From the NCBI GenBank assembly GCA_028278505.1, contig JANQEG010000072.1, forward strand, positions 1-33,398: DNA of 33,398 nucleotides. Direction: 5' to 3'. Below are positions 1-7,035 of this stretch, piece by piece. This DNA is from Rhodobiaceae bacterium. GTDB lineage: Bacteria > Pseudomonadota > Alphaproteobacteria > Rhizobiales > JAKPQE01. The notes below the pieces were generated by a model. The model was given only the letters and a program-made list of their open reading frames with translations. It ran no database searches and was not told the DNA's origin. The position numbers were made by a program, and so were the translations under genes. Position 1 is the first letter of the stretch, and each line of letters begins with the position of its first letter.

Positions 1-1
1 C

Positions 2-1243
2 GAGCAGGCGATGAAACGCGCCCGCAACACGCTCGATCCCGACCGGCCGGCGGTGGTGGTGACCGGTTCGATCGCCGAGATGATCGGCGGCGGCGTCACC
101 CCCGACGGCGCCAACATCCGCCGCTTCCTGCCGCGCACCATCGACGAGGACCAGTGGCAATGCGCCGACCGCGCGCTGAAATGGCTGTGGAGCGAGTTCG
201 GCCCCAAGGGCAAGCGCGGCCGCCGGCCCAAACCGCGTAAAGAGGGCGCCAGGCCGAAAGTCAACATCATCGGCCCGATCTACGGCAGCTTCAACATGGC
301 CTCGGACCTGGCCGAGATCCGGCGCCTGGTCGAGGGCATCGGCGCCGAGGTCAACATGGTGTTTCCGCTCGGCAGCCATCTCTCCGACATCGCCAGGCTC
401 GGCGATGCCGAGGCCAATATCTGCCTCTACCGCGAATTCGGCCGGCTCTTATGCGAAGCGCTCGACCGGCCCTATCTGCAGGCGCCGATCGGCATCCATT
501 CGACGACCGCGTTCCTGCAGGCCCTCGGCGACATTCTCGACATCGACGTCGAGCCGTTCATCGAACGCGAAAAGCTCACGACGCTGAAGCCGATGTGGGA
601 TCTGTGGCGCTCGGTGACCCAGGACTTCTTCGCCACCGCCAGTTTCGCAATCGTCGCCGGGGAGACCTATGAGCGCGGCCTGCGCCATTTCTTCGAGGAA
701 GAGCTGGGCATGCCGTGCACCTTCTCGTTCCGGCGCGGCGCCGGGGTGAAGCCGGACAACCGGGCGGTGATGGAGGCGATCAGGGCAAAACCGCCGCTGA
801 TCCTGTTCGGCTCTTACAACGAGCGCATGTACCTGGCCGACATCGGGTCGAAGGCGATCTTCGTGCCGGCGTCGTTCCCGGGTGCCATCGTGCGCCGCCA
901 CACCGGCACGCCGTTCATGGGATATGCGGGCGCCGCATACGCCATTCAGGAAGTCTGCAACGGCCTGTTCGACGCCCTGTTCAACATCCTGCCGCTCGCC
1001 AGCAGTCTGGACGCGGTGGAGGCGACGCCGGCGCGCCGGCACGACGACATGGCCTGGACCGGCGACGCCCGCGCGGCGCTCGACAGGCTGGTCGCGGCGG
1101 AGCCGGTGCTGATCCGGATTTCATCGGCGAAGCGCCTGCGCGACGGCGCCGAAGCTGAAGCAAGACGTGCGGGCGCGGCAGAGGTCGCGGCCCATCATGT
1201 TAACGCCGCCGCGGCCGGAAATCCGGCCGGGCGGGCGGCGTAG
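2..1243 (+). CDS. bchZ: Chlorophyllide a reductase subunit BchZ, 5'-truncated
   Basis: The reading frame is open to the left window edge and encodes about 413 residues; BchZ is usually near 490, so some 70-80 N-terminal residues are missing. BchZ is the BchB/NifK-like subunit of chlorophyllide a oxidoreductase (with BchX and BchY), which reduces the C7=C8 bond of the chlorin ring. Visible family features are the [10 protein letters not shown] stretch, the block [20 protein letters not shown] and the C-terminal [20 protein letters not shown] segment. It lies 49 bp before pufQ on the same strand, the classic bchCXYZ-puf linkage; bchC, X and Y should lie to the left. The last ~40 residues are Ala/Arg-rich and probably not conserved. 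Family assignment is secure; only the 5' end is unknown. Confidence 0.95.
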   Translation, partial: EQAMKRARNTLDPDRPAVVVTGSIAEMIGGGVTPDGANIRRFLPRTIDEDQWQCADRALKWLWSEFGPKGKRGRRPKPRKEGARPKVNIIGPIYGSFNMASDLAEIRRLVEGIGAEVNMVFPLGSHLSDIARLGDAEANICLYREFGRLLCEALDRPYLQAPIGIHSTTAFLQALGDILDIDVEPFIEREKLTTLKPMWDLWRSVTQDFFATASFAIVAGETYERGLRHFFEEELGMPCTFSFRRGAGVKPDNRAVMEAIRAKPPLILFGSYNERMYLADIGSKAIFVPASFPGAIVRRHTGTPFMGYAGAAYAIQEVCNGLFDALFNILPLASSLDAVEATPARRHDDMAWTGDARAALDRLVAAEPVLIRISSAKRLRDGAEAEARRAGAAEVAAHHVNAAAAGNPAGRAA

Positions 1244-1292
1244 AGGAACATACGGCACGGAGGGGGTGCCGCAGGAAAACGGAGGTAGTGCA

Positions 1293-1532
1293 ATGGCTTA
1301 TGAATGTCCGAACAGCCGCCGGAGCGGCGCGAGGCTCTCCGTGTGGGAGCAGATCGAATATCACGTCGTGATCTTCGTCCTGATCATCGCGTTTGTCGCG
1401 GCCGCTCCGTTCAAGGCACTGTTCCGCACTCGCAAGTCGACCTCGCCCGCCACCGGTATGCGGCGCGGATCCATCTTTTCCAAGGCGGTCTCGGAAGCGC
1501 AGATCGCCGCCGGCTACGCCTTCATGCGTTAG
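1293..1532 (+). CDS. pufQ: PufQ, puf operon assembly/bacteriochlorophyll-delivery protein
   Basis: A 79-residue protein starting at an ATG preceded by GGAGG (1281-1285); longer in-frame starts would run back into bchZ. It has a short polar N-terminus, one hydrophobic segment at about residues 26-46 (HVVIFVLIIAFVAAAPFKAL) and a basic C-terminal tail ending in SEAQIAAGYAFMR. This matches the size and layout of Rhodobacter PufQ, which has a single transmembrane helix and a tail resembling REAGQITPEIF. PufQ is known to be needed for normal bacteriochlorophyll levels and complex assembly, probably as a pigment carrier. Its place directly between bchZ and pufB supports the call. Similarity is modest, as is usual for this family. 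Confidence 0.85.
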   Translation: MAYECPNSRRSGARLSVWEQIEYHVVIFVLIIAFVAAAPFKALFRTRKSTSPATGMRRGSIFSKAVSEAQIAAGYAFMR

Positions 1533-1543
1533 CCAATAGAGCT

Positions 1544-1618
1544 TTGCCGGGGTCCAAACCGGCAAGAACCGCCGAAGATCGCTCCTGATGGCGTGATTCT
1601 AGGCACCCCGCCGCGGGG
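1544..1618 (+). promoter_or_regulatory. Two RNA hairpins in the pufQ-pufB leader
   Basis: Within the 120 bp between pufQ and pufB, TTGCCGG (1544-1550) pairs with CCGGCAA (1559-1565) and CCCCG (1606-1610) pairs with CGGGG (1614-1618). In Rhodobacter the 5' region of pufBA mRNA carries hairpins that slow RNase E attack. The role here is inferred from position; neither hairpin has a T-tract, so termination is unlikely. Confidence 0.4.
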
Positions 1619-1652
1619 GATCCGCGGCACTGGCAGATAGGAGAACGATCTT

Positions 1653-1874
1653 ATGGTCAGTAATACCCCTAGCTCGCTCTCGGGCTTCTCCGAAAGCGAG
1701 GCGCAGGAGTTCCATAAGCTCTTCGTCCAGGGCTTCATGGCGTTCATGGCGGTTGCTGTGCTCGCGCATATCTTGGCTTGGATGTGGCGCCCGTGGATTC
1801 CGGGACCGCAAGGTTACGCGTCTCTCAATGACGCGCAGCAGGCGGTTACCTCGCTCCTGCCGATGATCACGTAG
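1653..1874 (+). CDS. pufB: Light-harvesting 1 (LH1) beta polypeptide
   Basis: A 73-residue antenna beta polypeptide with AGGAG (1640-1644) upstream. The N-terminal block [17 protein letters not shown], the transmembrane segment with its bacteriochlorophyll-ligand histidine in [14 protein letters not shown], and the following WIPGPQGY are diagnostic. Two copies per alpha/beta unit of BChl are expected in the ring around the reaction centre. The chain continues about 18 residues past PQGY ([18 protein letters not shown]), longer than Rhodobacter LH1 beta but reminiscent of the C-terminal extension in Blastochloris LH1 beta. It is 11 bp before pufA. It is assigned to LH1 rather than LH2 because it sits in the puf operon. 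Confidence 0.97.
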   Translation: MVSNTPSSLSGFSESEAQEFHKLFVQGFMAFMAVAVLAHILAWMWRPWIPGPQGYASLNDAQQAVTSLLPMIT

Positions 1875-1885
1875 GGAGAGGGAAC

Positions 1886-2086
1886 ATGTGGAGATTATGG
1901 TTACTCTTCGACCCTCGCAGGGTGCTCGTTGCGTTGAGTGTTTTCCTCACTGTGCTGGCACTCCTGATCCACTTCATTTGTCTGGGTTCGGAATGGCACA
2001 ACTGGCTCGCGGGGAAGCCCTATATGACGAGCGCGGTTGAGCAGTCCATCTCAGCACCTGTGGATACGCTGCGGTTTATCGGCTAA
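1886..2086 (+). CDS. pufA: Light-harvesting 1 (LH1) alpha polypeptide
   Basis: A 66-residue antenna alpha polypeptide; the start ATG follows a GGAGAGG ribosome-binding site. It begins [17 protein letters not shown], the typical amphipathic entry of LH1 alpha, followed by a single transmembrane helix with the BChl-ligand histidine in [18 protein letters not shown] and the tryptophans after it that hydrogen-bond the pigment. It pairs with PufB to build the LH1 ring. The gene is followed by a strong stem-loop and then pufL, the arrangement that gives pufBA mRNA a longer half-life than pufLM. Confidence 0.97.
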   Translation: MWRLWLLFDPRRVLVALSVFLTVLALLIHFICLGSEWHNWLAGKPYMTSAVEQSISAPVDTLRFIG

Positions 2087-2099
2087 CGCGCTTGCCATT

Positions 2100-2142
2100 G
2101 CGGCGGGCCGGCCGGGCGGACACCCTCCCCTCGGCCCGCCGC
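2100..2142 (+). promoter_or_regulatory. pufA-pufL intercistronic stem-loop
   Basis: An 11-bp perfect stem, GCGGCGGGCCG (2100-2110) with CGGCCCGCCGC (2132-2142), around a 21-nt loop, starts 14 bp after the pufA stop. A second small hairpin (AAATC/GATTT) follows at 2146-2159. In Rhodobacter the equivalent structure blocks 3'-exonucleases and raises the LH1:RC ratio by stabilising pufBA mRNA. There is no T-run, so it is a processing/stability element rather than a full terminator. Confidence 0.8.
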
Positions 2143-2196
2143 ACCAAATCATCTGATTTCGCCGCCCGTTCGCTCAATTCGGCGTGGAGAGGAATG

Positions 2197-3042
2197 ATGG
2201 CACTACTCAGCTTTGAACGTAAATACCGTATCCGCGGAGGAACGTTGATCGGCGGAGATCTCTTCGACTTTTGGGTCGGACCTTTCTACGTCGGCTTCTT
2301 TGGCGTGACCACGGTATTTTTCACCGTTATCGGTGTGGCGCTCATCGTCTATGGCGCCGCGCTCGGTCCAACATGGAACATCTGGCGGATTTCAATAGCA
2401 CCGCCCGATCTCAGCTATGGCCTTTACATGGCGCCGCTTGCCGAAGGCGGGTTGTGGCAGATCATCACGATCTGCGCGACCGGCGCCTTCGTTTCCTGGG
2501 CGCTCAGAGAAGTGGAAATCTGCCGGAAACTCGGCATCGGATATCACGTGCCGGTCGCATTCGGCGTGGCAATCTTCGCCTACGTCACCCTGGTCGTCTT
2601 CCGTCCGTTGCTGCTGGGCGCCTGGGGACACGGATTTCCTTACGGCATCTTCAGCCACTTGGACTGGGTGTCCAATGTCGGCTACCAGTACCTGCACTTC
2701 CACTACAACCCGGCGCACATGCTCGCGATCAGTTTCTTCTTCACCACGACACTGGCGCTCGCGATGCATGGCGGACTTGTCCTTTCGGCCGCCAATCCCG
2801 GCCGGTCGCGGACCGATTCGCGCCAGCAGGGCACGGTGAAGACGCCGGAATGGGAAGACACCTTCTTCCGCGATGTCGTCGGCTATTCGATCGGCACCCT
2901 CGGTATCCACCGGCTCGGCCTTCTGCTGGCGCTCAATGCCGCCTTCTGGAGCGCCGTCTGCATCGTCATCAGCGGTCCGTTCTGGACCAAGGGATGGCCG
3001 CAATGGTGGAACTGGTGGCTTGACCTGCCGTTCTGGAGTTGA
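2197..3042 (+). CDS. pufL: Photosynthetic reaction centre L subunit
   Basis: A 281-residue subunit beginning [15 protein letters not shown]; this ATG has AGAGG four bases upstream, while the ATG directly before it (2194) is too close. Five transmembrane helices bind the special pair, accessory pigments and quinones. In mature numbering (Met removed) H168, H173 and H190 fall exactly where expected ([13 protein letters not shown]). The next iron-ligand histidine (TLGIHRLG) is at 237 instead of 230: the loop after SAANP (residues about 201-217) carries seven extra residues compared with Rhodobacter and Blastochloris L as I know them. pufM follows after 11 bp. Confidence 0.98.
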   Translation: MALLSFERKYRIRGGTLIGGDLFDFWVGPFYVGFFGVTTVFFTVIGVALIVYGAALGPTWNIWRISIAPPDLSYGLYMAPLAEGGLWQIITICATGAFVSWALREVEICRKLGIGYHVPVAFGVAIFAYVTLVVFRPLLLGAWGHGFPYGIFSHLDWVSNVGYQYLHFHYNPAHMLAISFFFTTTLALAMHGGLVLSAANPGRSRTDSRQQGTVKTPEWEDTFFRDVVGYSIGTLGIHRLGLLLALNAAFWSAVCIVISGPFWTKGWPQWWNWWLDLPFWS

Positions 3043-3053
3043 GGAGCAATCCG

Positions 3054-4031
3054 ATGACCCAATATCAAAACATCTTCACGACGATCCAGGTCAGAGGCCA
3101 CCCGGAAATCGGCGTGCCGCTGCCGCCGGAGGACGAAGCGCGGCTCGGCAAGCCGATCTTCGAATACTGGATCGGCAAGTTCGGCTACGCGCAGATCGGC
3201 CCGATCTATCTGGGCACTCTGGGCCTGGCGTCGATCGTCTTCGGCGCGATGTCGATTTTCATAATCGGCATCAACATGTGGGCGTCCGTCGGCTGGGATC
3301 CGATCCAGTTCGTCCGGCAATTGCCGTGGCTGGCGCTGGAACCACCGCCGGCGAAGTACGGCCTTCAGGTTCTGCCACCGCTCAACGAGGGCGGCTGGTG
3401 GCTGGTCGCCGGCTTCTTCCTGACTACGTCCATGTTGTTGTGGTGGACGCGCGTATATCGGCGGGCACGCCAGCTCGAGATGGGAACACATGTGGCCTGG
3501 GCCTTTGCCTCGGCGATCTTCCTGTTCCTGTCGCTCGGCTTCATCCGTCCGATCCTGATGGGGAGCTGGTCGGAAGCCGTGCCGTTCGGCATCTTCCCGC
3601 ATCTCGACTGGACGACGGCGTTCTCGATCCGCTACGGAAACCTCTACTATAATCCGTTCCACGCGCTCTCCATCGCCTTCATGTACGGTTCAGCCCTTTT
3701 GTTCGCCATGCATGCCGGCACCGTGTTGTCGGTCGCCCGCTATGGCGGCGAGCGTGAACTCGAACAGATCACGGACCGCGGCACCGCTTCGGAACGTGGT
3801 GCCCTGTTCTGGCGCTGGACCATGGGCTGGAACGCGACGATGGAATCCATCCACCGCTGGGCCTGGTGGTTTGCGGTGCTGACACCGCTGACCGGCGGGA
3901 TCGGCATTCTTCTGACCGGTACGGTGGTCGACAACTGGTATCTGTGGGGCATTGAGGCGGGCATCGTTGCGCCTTATCCGGACCTCTATCCAGATGTCGT
4001 CAATCCGGCAATATCGGGAGCAGCACAATGA
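3054..4031 (+). CDS. pufM: Photosynthetic reaction centre M subunit
   Basis: A 325-residue subunit starting MTQYQNIF, with GAGGAG (3041-3046) upstream of the ATG. It has five transmembrane helices. In mature numbering H202 (YYNPFHALS, special-pair ligand), H219 (FAMHAG) and H266 (ESIHRWAW, iron ligands) fall at the same positions as in Rhodobacter sphaeroides M, so this subunit has no length change over that region, in contrast to PufL. The M subunit forms the L/M heterodimer core and binds QA. The stop overlaps the pufC start (ATGA), implying translational coupling to the cytochrome subunit. Confidence 0.98.
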   Translation: MTQYQNIFTTIQVRGHPEIGVPLPPEDEARLGKPIFEYWIGKFGYAQIGPIYLGTLGLASIVFGAMSIFIIGINMWASVGWDPIQFVRQLPWLALEPPPAKYGLQVLPPLNEGGWWLVAGFFLTTSMLLWWTRVYRRARQLEMGTHVAWAFASAIFLFLSLGFIRPILMGSWSEAVPFGIFPHLDWTTAFSIRYGNLYYNPFHALSIAFMYGSALLFAMHAGTVLSVARYGGERELEQITDRGTASERGALFWRWTMGWNATMESIHRWAWWFAVLTPLTGGIGILLTGTVVDNWYLWGIEAGIVAPYPDLYPDVVNPAISGAAQ

Positions 4032-5392
4032 GACTCTGGATTCCCTTGTCCATCGCCGCCGCCGGCAGTCTGGTGTTGGCGATGCTCGTGATGCCGGATT
4101 GGGACATGCCGCCCAAGCAGACGGAACAACTCGGCTATCGCGGAACCGGCATGAACATCATTCGCGACATGGAGGACGAGGCTGCCTTGAAGGCCGCGAA
4201 TGTCGTGCCGGAGCCACCTTACGAGGCGGACCCTTCCGGCCCGCCGATCGCCATCATCTATGAAAACATCCAGGTGCTGGGCCATCTTTCGGAAGACGAG
4301 CATAACCGGTTGATGACAGCGTTCACCGAATGGGTTGCCCCTGAGGAAGAAGGCTGCAATTTCTGCCACAATCCGGACAACATGGCTTCGGACGAAAAGT
4401 ACCAGAAGGTCGTCGCCCGGCGCATGATCCAGATGACCCAGGCCATCAATGCGAACTGGCAGTCGCACGTTCTGGAAACCGGCGTGACCTGTTACACCTG
4501 CCATCGCGGCGAAACGGTTCCGCCCAATACCTGGTCGCGCGATACCGGGCCGCAGCCGACCGGCGGCTATATCGGATACCGCGCCGGTCAGAACGTGGTC
4601 GCCAAATATGCCGGCACCACGGCGTTGCCGCAGAATCATCTGGAGGCCTTCCTGCTGGGCGACGAGCCCATCGCCGTCCATTCGCAGACGGCCTTCCCGA
4701 CGGGTGCCAACACCACCGATCTGACGAATGCCGAGAACTCCTTCGCGCTGATGATCCATATGTCGGAAGCCCTCGGCGTCGGTTGCGTGACGTGCCACAA
4801 CACCCGTGCACTGGATGACTGGGACCAGAGCCCGCCGCAACGGGTGACGGCCTGGCACGGGATCCGCATGGCTCGTGAAATCAACAAGACCTATATCGAG
4901 CCGTTGACGTCGGTGGTGCCGAAGGATCGGCTGGGACCGGAGGGCGACATCCTCAAGGTGAGCTGCGCCACCTGTCACAACAGCGTCCAAAAACCGCTCT
5001 ACGGCGTCGCCATGCTGAAAGACTATCTCAAGTCTTTCGGCGCGGTGACATCGGCACCGATTACCGGCGCACCGACGATCGTCGACACGCCGCCGATCGA
5101 CAGGCCGCCGGCCGGGGAAACCGCGATCACGCCGCCGGCCGAAGAAGCTGCAATCACGCCGCCGGCCGCGGTTGGCGACGATGCCGCCGGTGCAGTACCG
5201 CCGGCATCGATTACCGACGCACCGACTGTCGTCGACACGCCGCCCATCGACGGCCCGCCGCAGCCGGCAGCCGCGCCGGCGGCGGCGGATGGTGGGGACG
5301 CCGCCGGAGCCGTACCGCCGGCACCGATTACCGGCGCACCGACTGTCGTCGACACGCCGCCGATCGACGGCCCGCCGCAGCCGGTACAGTAG
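4028..5392 (+). CDS. pufC: Reaction centre tetraheme cytochrome c subunit with repeat extension
   Basis: A 454-residue cytochrome, about 100 longer than the usual 330-360. An N-terminal hydrophobic segment (about 5-22) has no following lipobox cysteine, so it should remain a membrane anchor rather than be lipidated as in Blastochloris viridis. Four heme motifs are present: CNFCH (110-114), CYTCH (155-159), CVTCH (253-257) and CATCH (313-317). The subunit reduces the photo-oxidised special pair from the periplasmic side. From residue 343 the chain is Pro/Ala/Asp-rich and built of three related units (343-361, 393-411, 432-450) containing APTxVDTPPIDxPP; the last two are 117 bp apart in DNA. 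The extension should lie in the periplasm. Its start overlaps pufM by 4 bp. Confidence 0.97.
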   Translation: MRLWIPLSIAAAGSLVLAMLVMPDWDMPPKQTEQLGYRGTGMNIIRDMEDEAALKAANVVPEPPYEADPSGPPIAIIYENIQVLGHLSEDEHNRLMTAFTEWVAPEEEGCNFCHNPDNMASDEKYQKVVARRMIQMTQAINANWQSHVLETGVTCYTCHRGETVPPNTWSRDTGPQPTGGYIGYRAGQNVVAKYAGTTALPQNHLEAFLLGDEPIAVHSQTAFPTGANTTDLTNAENSFALMIHMSEALGVGCVTCHNTRALDDWDQSPPQRVTAWHGIRMAREINKTYIEPLTSVVPKDRLGPEGDILKVSCATCHNSVQKPLYGVAMLKDYLKSFGAVTSAPITGAPTIVDTPPIDRPPAGETAITPPAEEAAITPPAAVGDDAAGAVPPASITDAPTVVDTPPIDGPPQPAAAPAAADGGDAAGAVPPAPITGAPTVVDTPPIDGPPQPVQ

Positions 5393-5442
5393 AATGGGGC
5401 GAGGCCGGACATCCGGCACCTGCGTGGACCGCACGACTAAAA

Positions 5443-5469
5443 CCCCCGGCAAATCGCCGGGGGTTTTTT
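5443..5469 (+). terminator. Rho-independent terminator of the puf operon
   Basis: CCCCCGGC (5443-5450) and GCCGGGGG (5456-5463) form a perfect 8-bp stem with a 5-nt loop, followed by six T (5464-5469). It lies 50 bp after the pufC stop, on the coding strand, and is the natural end of the superoperon transcript. Confidence 0.92.
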
Positions 5470-5472
5470 CGT

Positions 5473-5510
5473 CGGTCGTGAAAAAGTCCCTCGGCTTCGC
5501 TTCGGTGTTC
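5473..5510. repeat. Dispersed ~38-bp repeat, copy 1 (other copy 33203-33240)
   Basis: The first 26 bases (5473-5498) are identical to 33203-33228, and similarity continues with a few mismatches to about 5510. This copy starts right after the puf terminator T-tract; the other starts six bases after a large hairpin. Two copies 28 kb apart, each just behind a hairpin, suggest a dispersed extragenic element. Confidence 0.7.
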
Positions 5511-5659
5511 GTTTTCGCGGGCTGGAGCGAGATGCGAAGAGACCGGGGAACCTGTTGAATATGGGCGTTTGTCACCGAATTGCGTCGACCTGGACACGAT
5601 TGGTGATGTGTCTGCGTAAAGGACGCTGCCCCACGCGCGGCGTCATCACCCGACCCCTC

Positions 5660-5680
5660 CGTTGTCACCACCCGGTTTAT
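5660..5680. repeat. 21-bp direct repeat, copy 1
   Basis: The sequence beginning CGTTGTCACCACCCGG is repeated exactly at 6266-6286. The two copies bracket the central part of the palindrome island, about 606 bp apart. Confidence 0.7.
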
Positions 5681-5742
5681 ACCAGCGGCACTTAATGCTG
5701 ACTCCCGACGACGCGCCACGCGCAAAAAGCGCCCTGTTGCTC

Positions 5743-5835
5743 GTCATTGCGACCCCGGCGGAAGCCGGGGGAAGCAATCCAGGGCTGCTTGCTCAGCCTG
5801 GATTGCCGCGCTCACTGGCGTTCGCTCGCAATGAC
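5743..5835. repeat. REP-like fold-back element (93 bp)
   Basis: Outer arms GTCATTGCGA (5743-5752) and TCGCAATGAC (5826-5835) are perfect inverted repeats; an inner stem GCAATCCAGG (5774-5783) / CCTGGATTGC (5797-5806) lies between them. Elements with GTCATTGCGA-type ends and a CAATCC/GGATTG core are common between genes in alphaproteobacterial genomes, as far as I recall. Frames crossing it encode repeat-derived peptides, not genes. Confidence 0.75.
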
Positions 5836-5955
5836 GAACCGACAGATTTCCGACCGTATAACGTGGGTCGGTAATTTCTGCCCCTGGTATTATCCGGGTG
5901 GTCCATTGGCCGCCTCGGATTTCCTTGATTGTCTATATGGTCCTCAACCTGCACC

Positions 5956-5975
5956 TTCCCCGCGACAGCGGGGAA
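5956..5975. repeat. Small GC palindrome
   Basis: TTCCCCGC (5956-5963) and GCGGGGAA (5968-5975) are perfect inverted repeats around GACA. It is related in sequence to the palindrome at 6069-6088. Confidence 0.6.
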
Positions 5976-6068
5976 CCATTAGCGGCGGCGACAAATCTTT
6001 GGTCCAATTGGCAATTTCGAGACATCGTCCGAATCGCGGCCGACATACCGTGTTGAGCGGGGCAATGG

Positions 6069-6088
6069 GTTCCCGCTTCCGCGGGAAC
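6069..6088. repeat. Small GC palindrome
   Basis: GTTCCCGC (6069-6076) and GCGGGAAC (6081-6088) are perfect inverted repeats around TTCC. It shares the TTCC(C)CGC/GCGGG(G)AA arms with the palindrome at 5956-5975. Confidence 0.6.
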
Positions 6089-6265
6089 GGTGCGTGGTGT
6101 GGGCATTTGCGTGAACCACACCGCCCCCTGCGGCGTCATTGCCGGGCTTGTCCCGTTTATTTGGTCAGAATCGCCACAGGTTATTGTCGTGATGACGTTT
6201 TTTGGACTGAAGGGGGTTCGAGCACGGGGACGGCCTTTCGTCTCGACGTCACCGCCCAACCCTTT

Positions 6266-6286
6266 CGTTGTCACCACCCGGTTTAT
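6266..6286. repeat. 21-bp direct repeat, copy 2
   Basis: An exact copy of 5660-5680 in the same orientation. Confidence 0.7.
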
Positions 6287-6367
6287 CCTTGTGGTCTATT
6301 GGCCTGTCGACTTGCCAACGCATTGGTGAAGGAATTCAAGCGCTTCTGAATGCCGAAAAGCCATTGG

Positions 6368-6391
6368 ATTGCCCGCTTGGGAGCGGGCAAT
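6368..6391. repeat. Palindrome ATTGCCCGC/GCGGGCAAT
   Basis: A perfect 9-bp stem (6368-6376 with 6383-6391) around a 6-nt loop, followed by GAC to give a GGCAATGAC end like the larger element at 5743-5835. Probably another member of the same REP-like population. Confidence 0.6.
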
Positions 6392-6436
6392 GACGATGGA
6401 GGAGGTGTCGAAACTATCCAAAAACGCTTTAACCAG

Positions 6437-6455
6437 CACCGGGACAAGCCCGGTG
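6437..6455. repeat. REP-like hairpin CACCGGG/CCCGGTG
   Basis: A 7-bp perfect stem (6437-6443 with 6449-6455) around ACAAG, followed by ATGAC. A partial relative (GCCGGGCTTGTCCCG) occurs near 6140. It lies 44 bp past the idi stop and has no T-tract on either strand, so it could protect the mRNA 3' end but is not a clear terminator. Confidence 0.6.
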
Positions 6456-6498
6456 ATGACAGGGGAGAAGGGTGGCGAAACGGAGCGCAGATTGCCGA

Positions 6499-7035
6499 TC
6501 AGGCGGCTTCAGAGAAGTCGAGATCGGGGAACCGGGTCAGGTAAATCCGGAACCACGGCGTGAAGGCGGCCGGGCGGGCCGCCATCTCGGCGCGCAGGAC
6601 GTCAAGGGGAACCCAGCGTGTTTCCGATACTTCGTTTGGATTCGGTTCGATCGCGATCGCATCGCGCGTCGTCCGGCCGATGAACACCGTGACCTTCTCA
6701 TGCTCATGCAGGCCGCCGCCGACATCTGCGGAATATTCGACGACGCCCTGAGGCTCGAGCGCGAGTGTGAAGCCCAACTCCTCCTTGAGGCGCCTTCTGG
6801 CGCAGTCGGTTTCGGTCTCGGCCCAAAAGGGATGTGAGCAGCATGTGTTCGCCCACATCCCGCCGCAATGGTATTTCGACGCCGCGCGCCTTTGAATGAG
6901 CAGCGCGCCATCCTCATCGAAGACGAACACGGACACGGCGAGGTGGAAGACGGCCTCGGCATGCGCCCGCATCTTCTCAATCGGATAGAGCGATCCGTCA
7001 TCGGCGATGGCGGGAATCACGATGGATTCGGTCAT
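6499..7035 (-). CDS. idi: Isopentenyl-diphosphate delta-isomerase (type I)
   Basis: A 178-residue Nudix-fold enzyme that interconverts IPP and DMAPP, supplying precursors for geranylgeranyl tails and carotenoids. The block [14 protein letters not shown] contains the catalytic cysteine (C65/C66, like C67 of the E. coli enzyme), and the Nudix signature ends in [10 protein letters not shown] (80-89). The ATG (7035) overlaps the hemA stop as ATGA, so it is translationally coupled as the last gene of the bchF...hemA operon. A longer upstream frame overlaps hemA and is not used. In Rhodobacter idi lies elsewhere in the cluster; here it is paired with hemA. Confidence 0.95.
   Translation of the reverse strand: MTESIVIPAIADDGSLYPIEKMRAHAEAVFHLAVSVFVFDEDGALLIQRRAASKYHCGGMWANTCCSHPFWAETETDCARRRLKEELGFTLALEPQGVVEYSADVGGGLHEHEKVTVFIGRTTRDAIAIEPNPNEVSETRWVPLDVLRAEMAARPAAFTPWFRIYLTRFPDLDFSEAA

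Larger units (their letters stand above)
5470..6498. other. Gene-free convergent intergenic region rich in palindromic repeats
   Basis: About 1 kb between the puf terminator and the 3' end of idi. Open frames here translate repeat DNA and show no family features. The stretch contains a 93-bp fold-back element (5743-5835), a 21-bp direct repeat (5660-5680 and 6266-6286), GC-rich perfect hairpins at 5956-5975, 6069-6088, 6368-6391 and 6437-6455, and the start of a repeat shared with 33203-33240. The content resembles REP/extragenic palindromic islands of Hyphomicrobiales. No clear intrinsic terminator for idi was seen. Confidence 0.75.

Noticed and set aside
5393-5470. pufX downstream of pufM/pufC
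   Set aside because: pufC follows pufM directly and the terminator comes 50 bp later; there is no room for pufX.
3986-5725. Long minus-strand open frame (579 codons) opposite pufC
   Set aside because: It is a GC-rich antisense shadow of pufC, full of Arg/His runs and repeat translations, with no family motif; pufC on the plus strand is certain.
5747-6349. 200-codon plus-strand frame in the puf-idi intergenic region
   Set aside because: It translates the fold-back element and other palindromes; no start signals, no recognisable domain.
6437-6455. Intrinsic terminator for idi
   Set aside because: The hairpin lacks a T-tract in either orientation and resembles REP-type hairpins in the same region.
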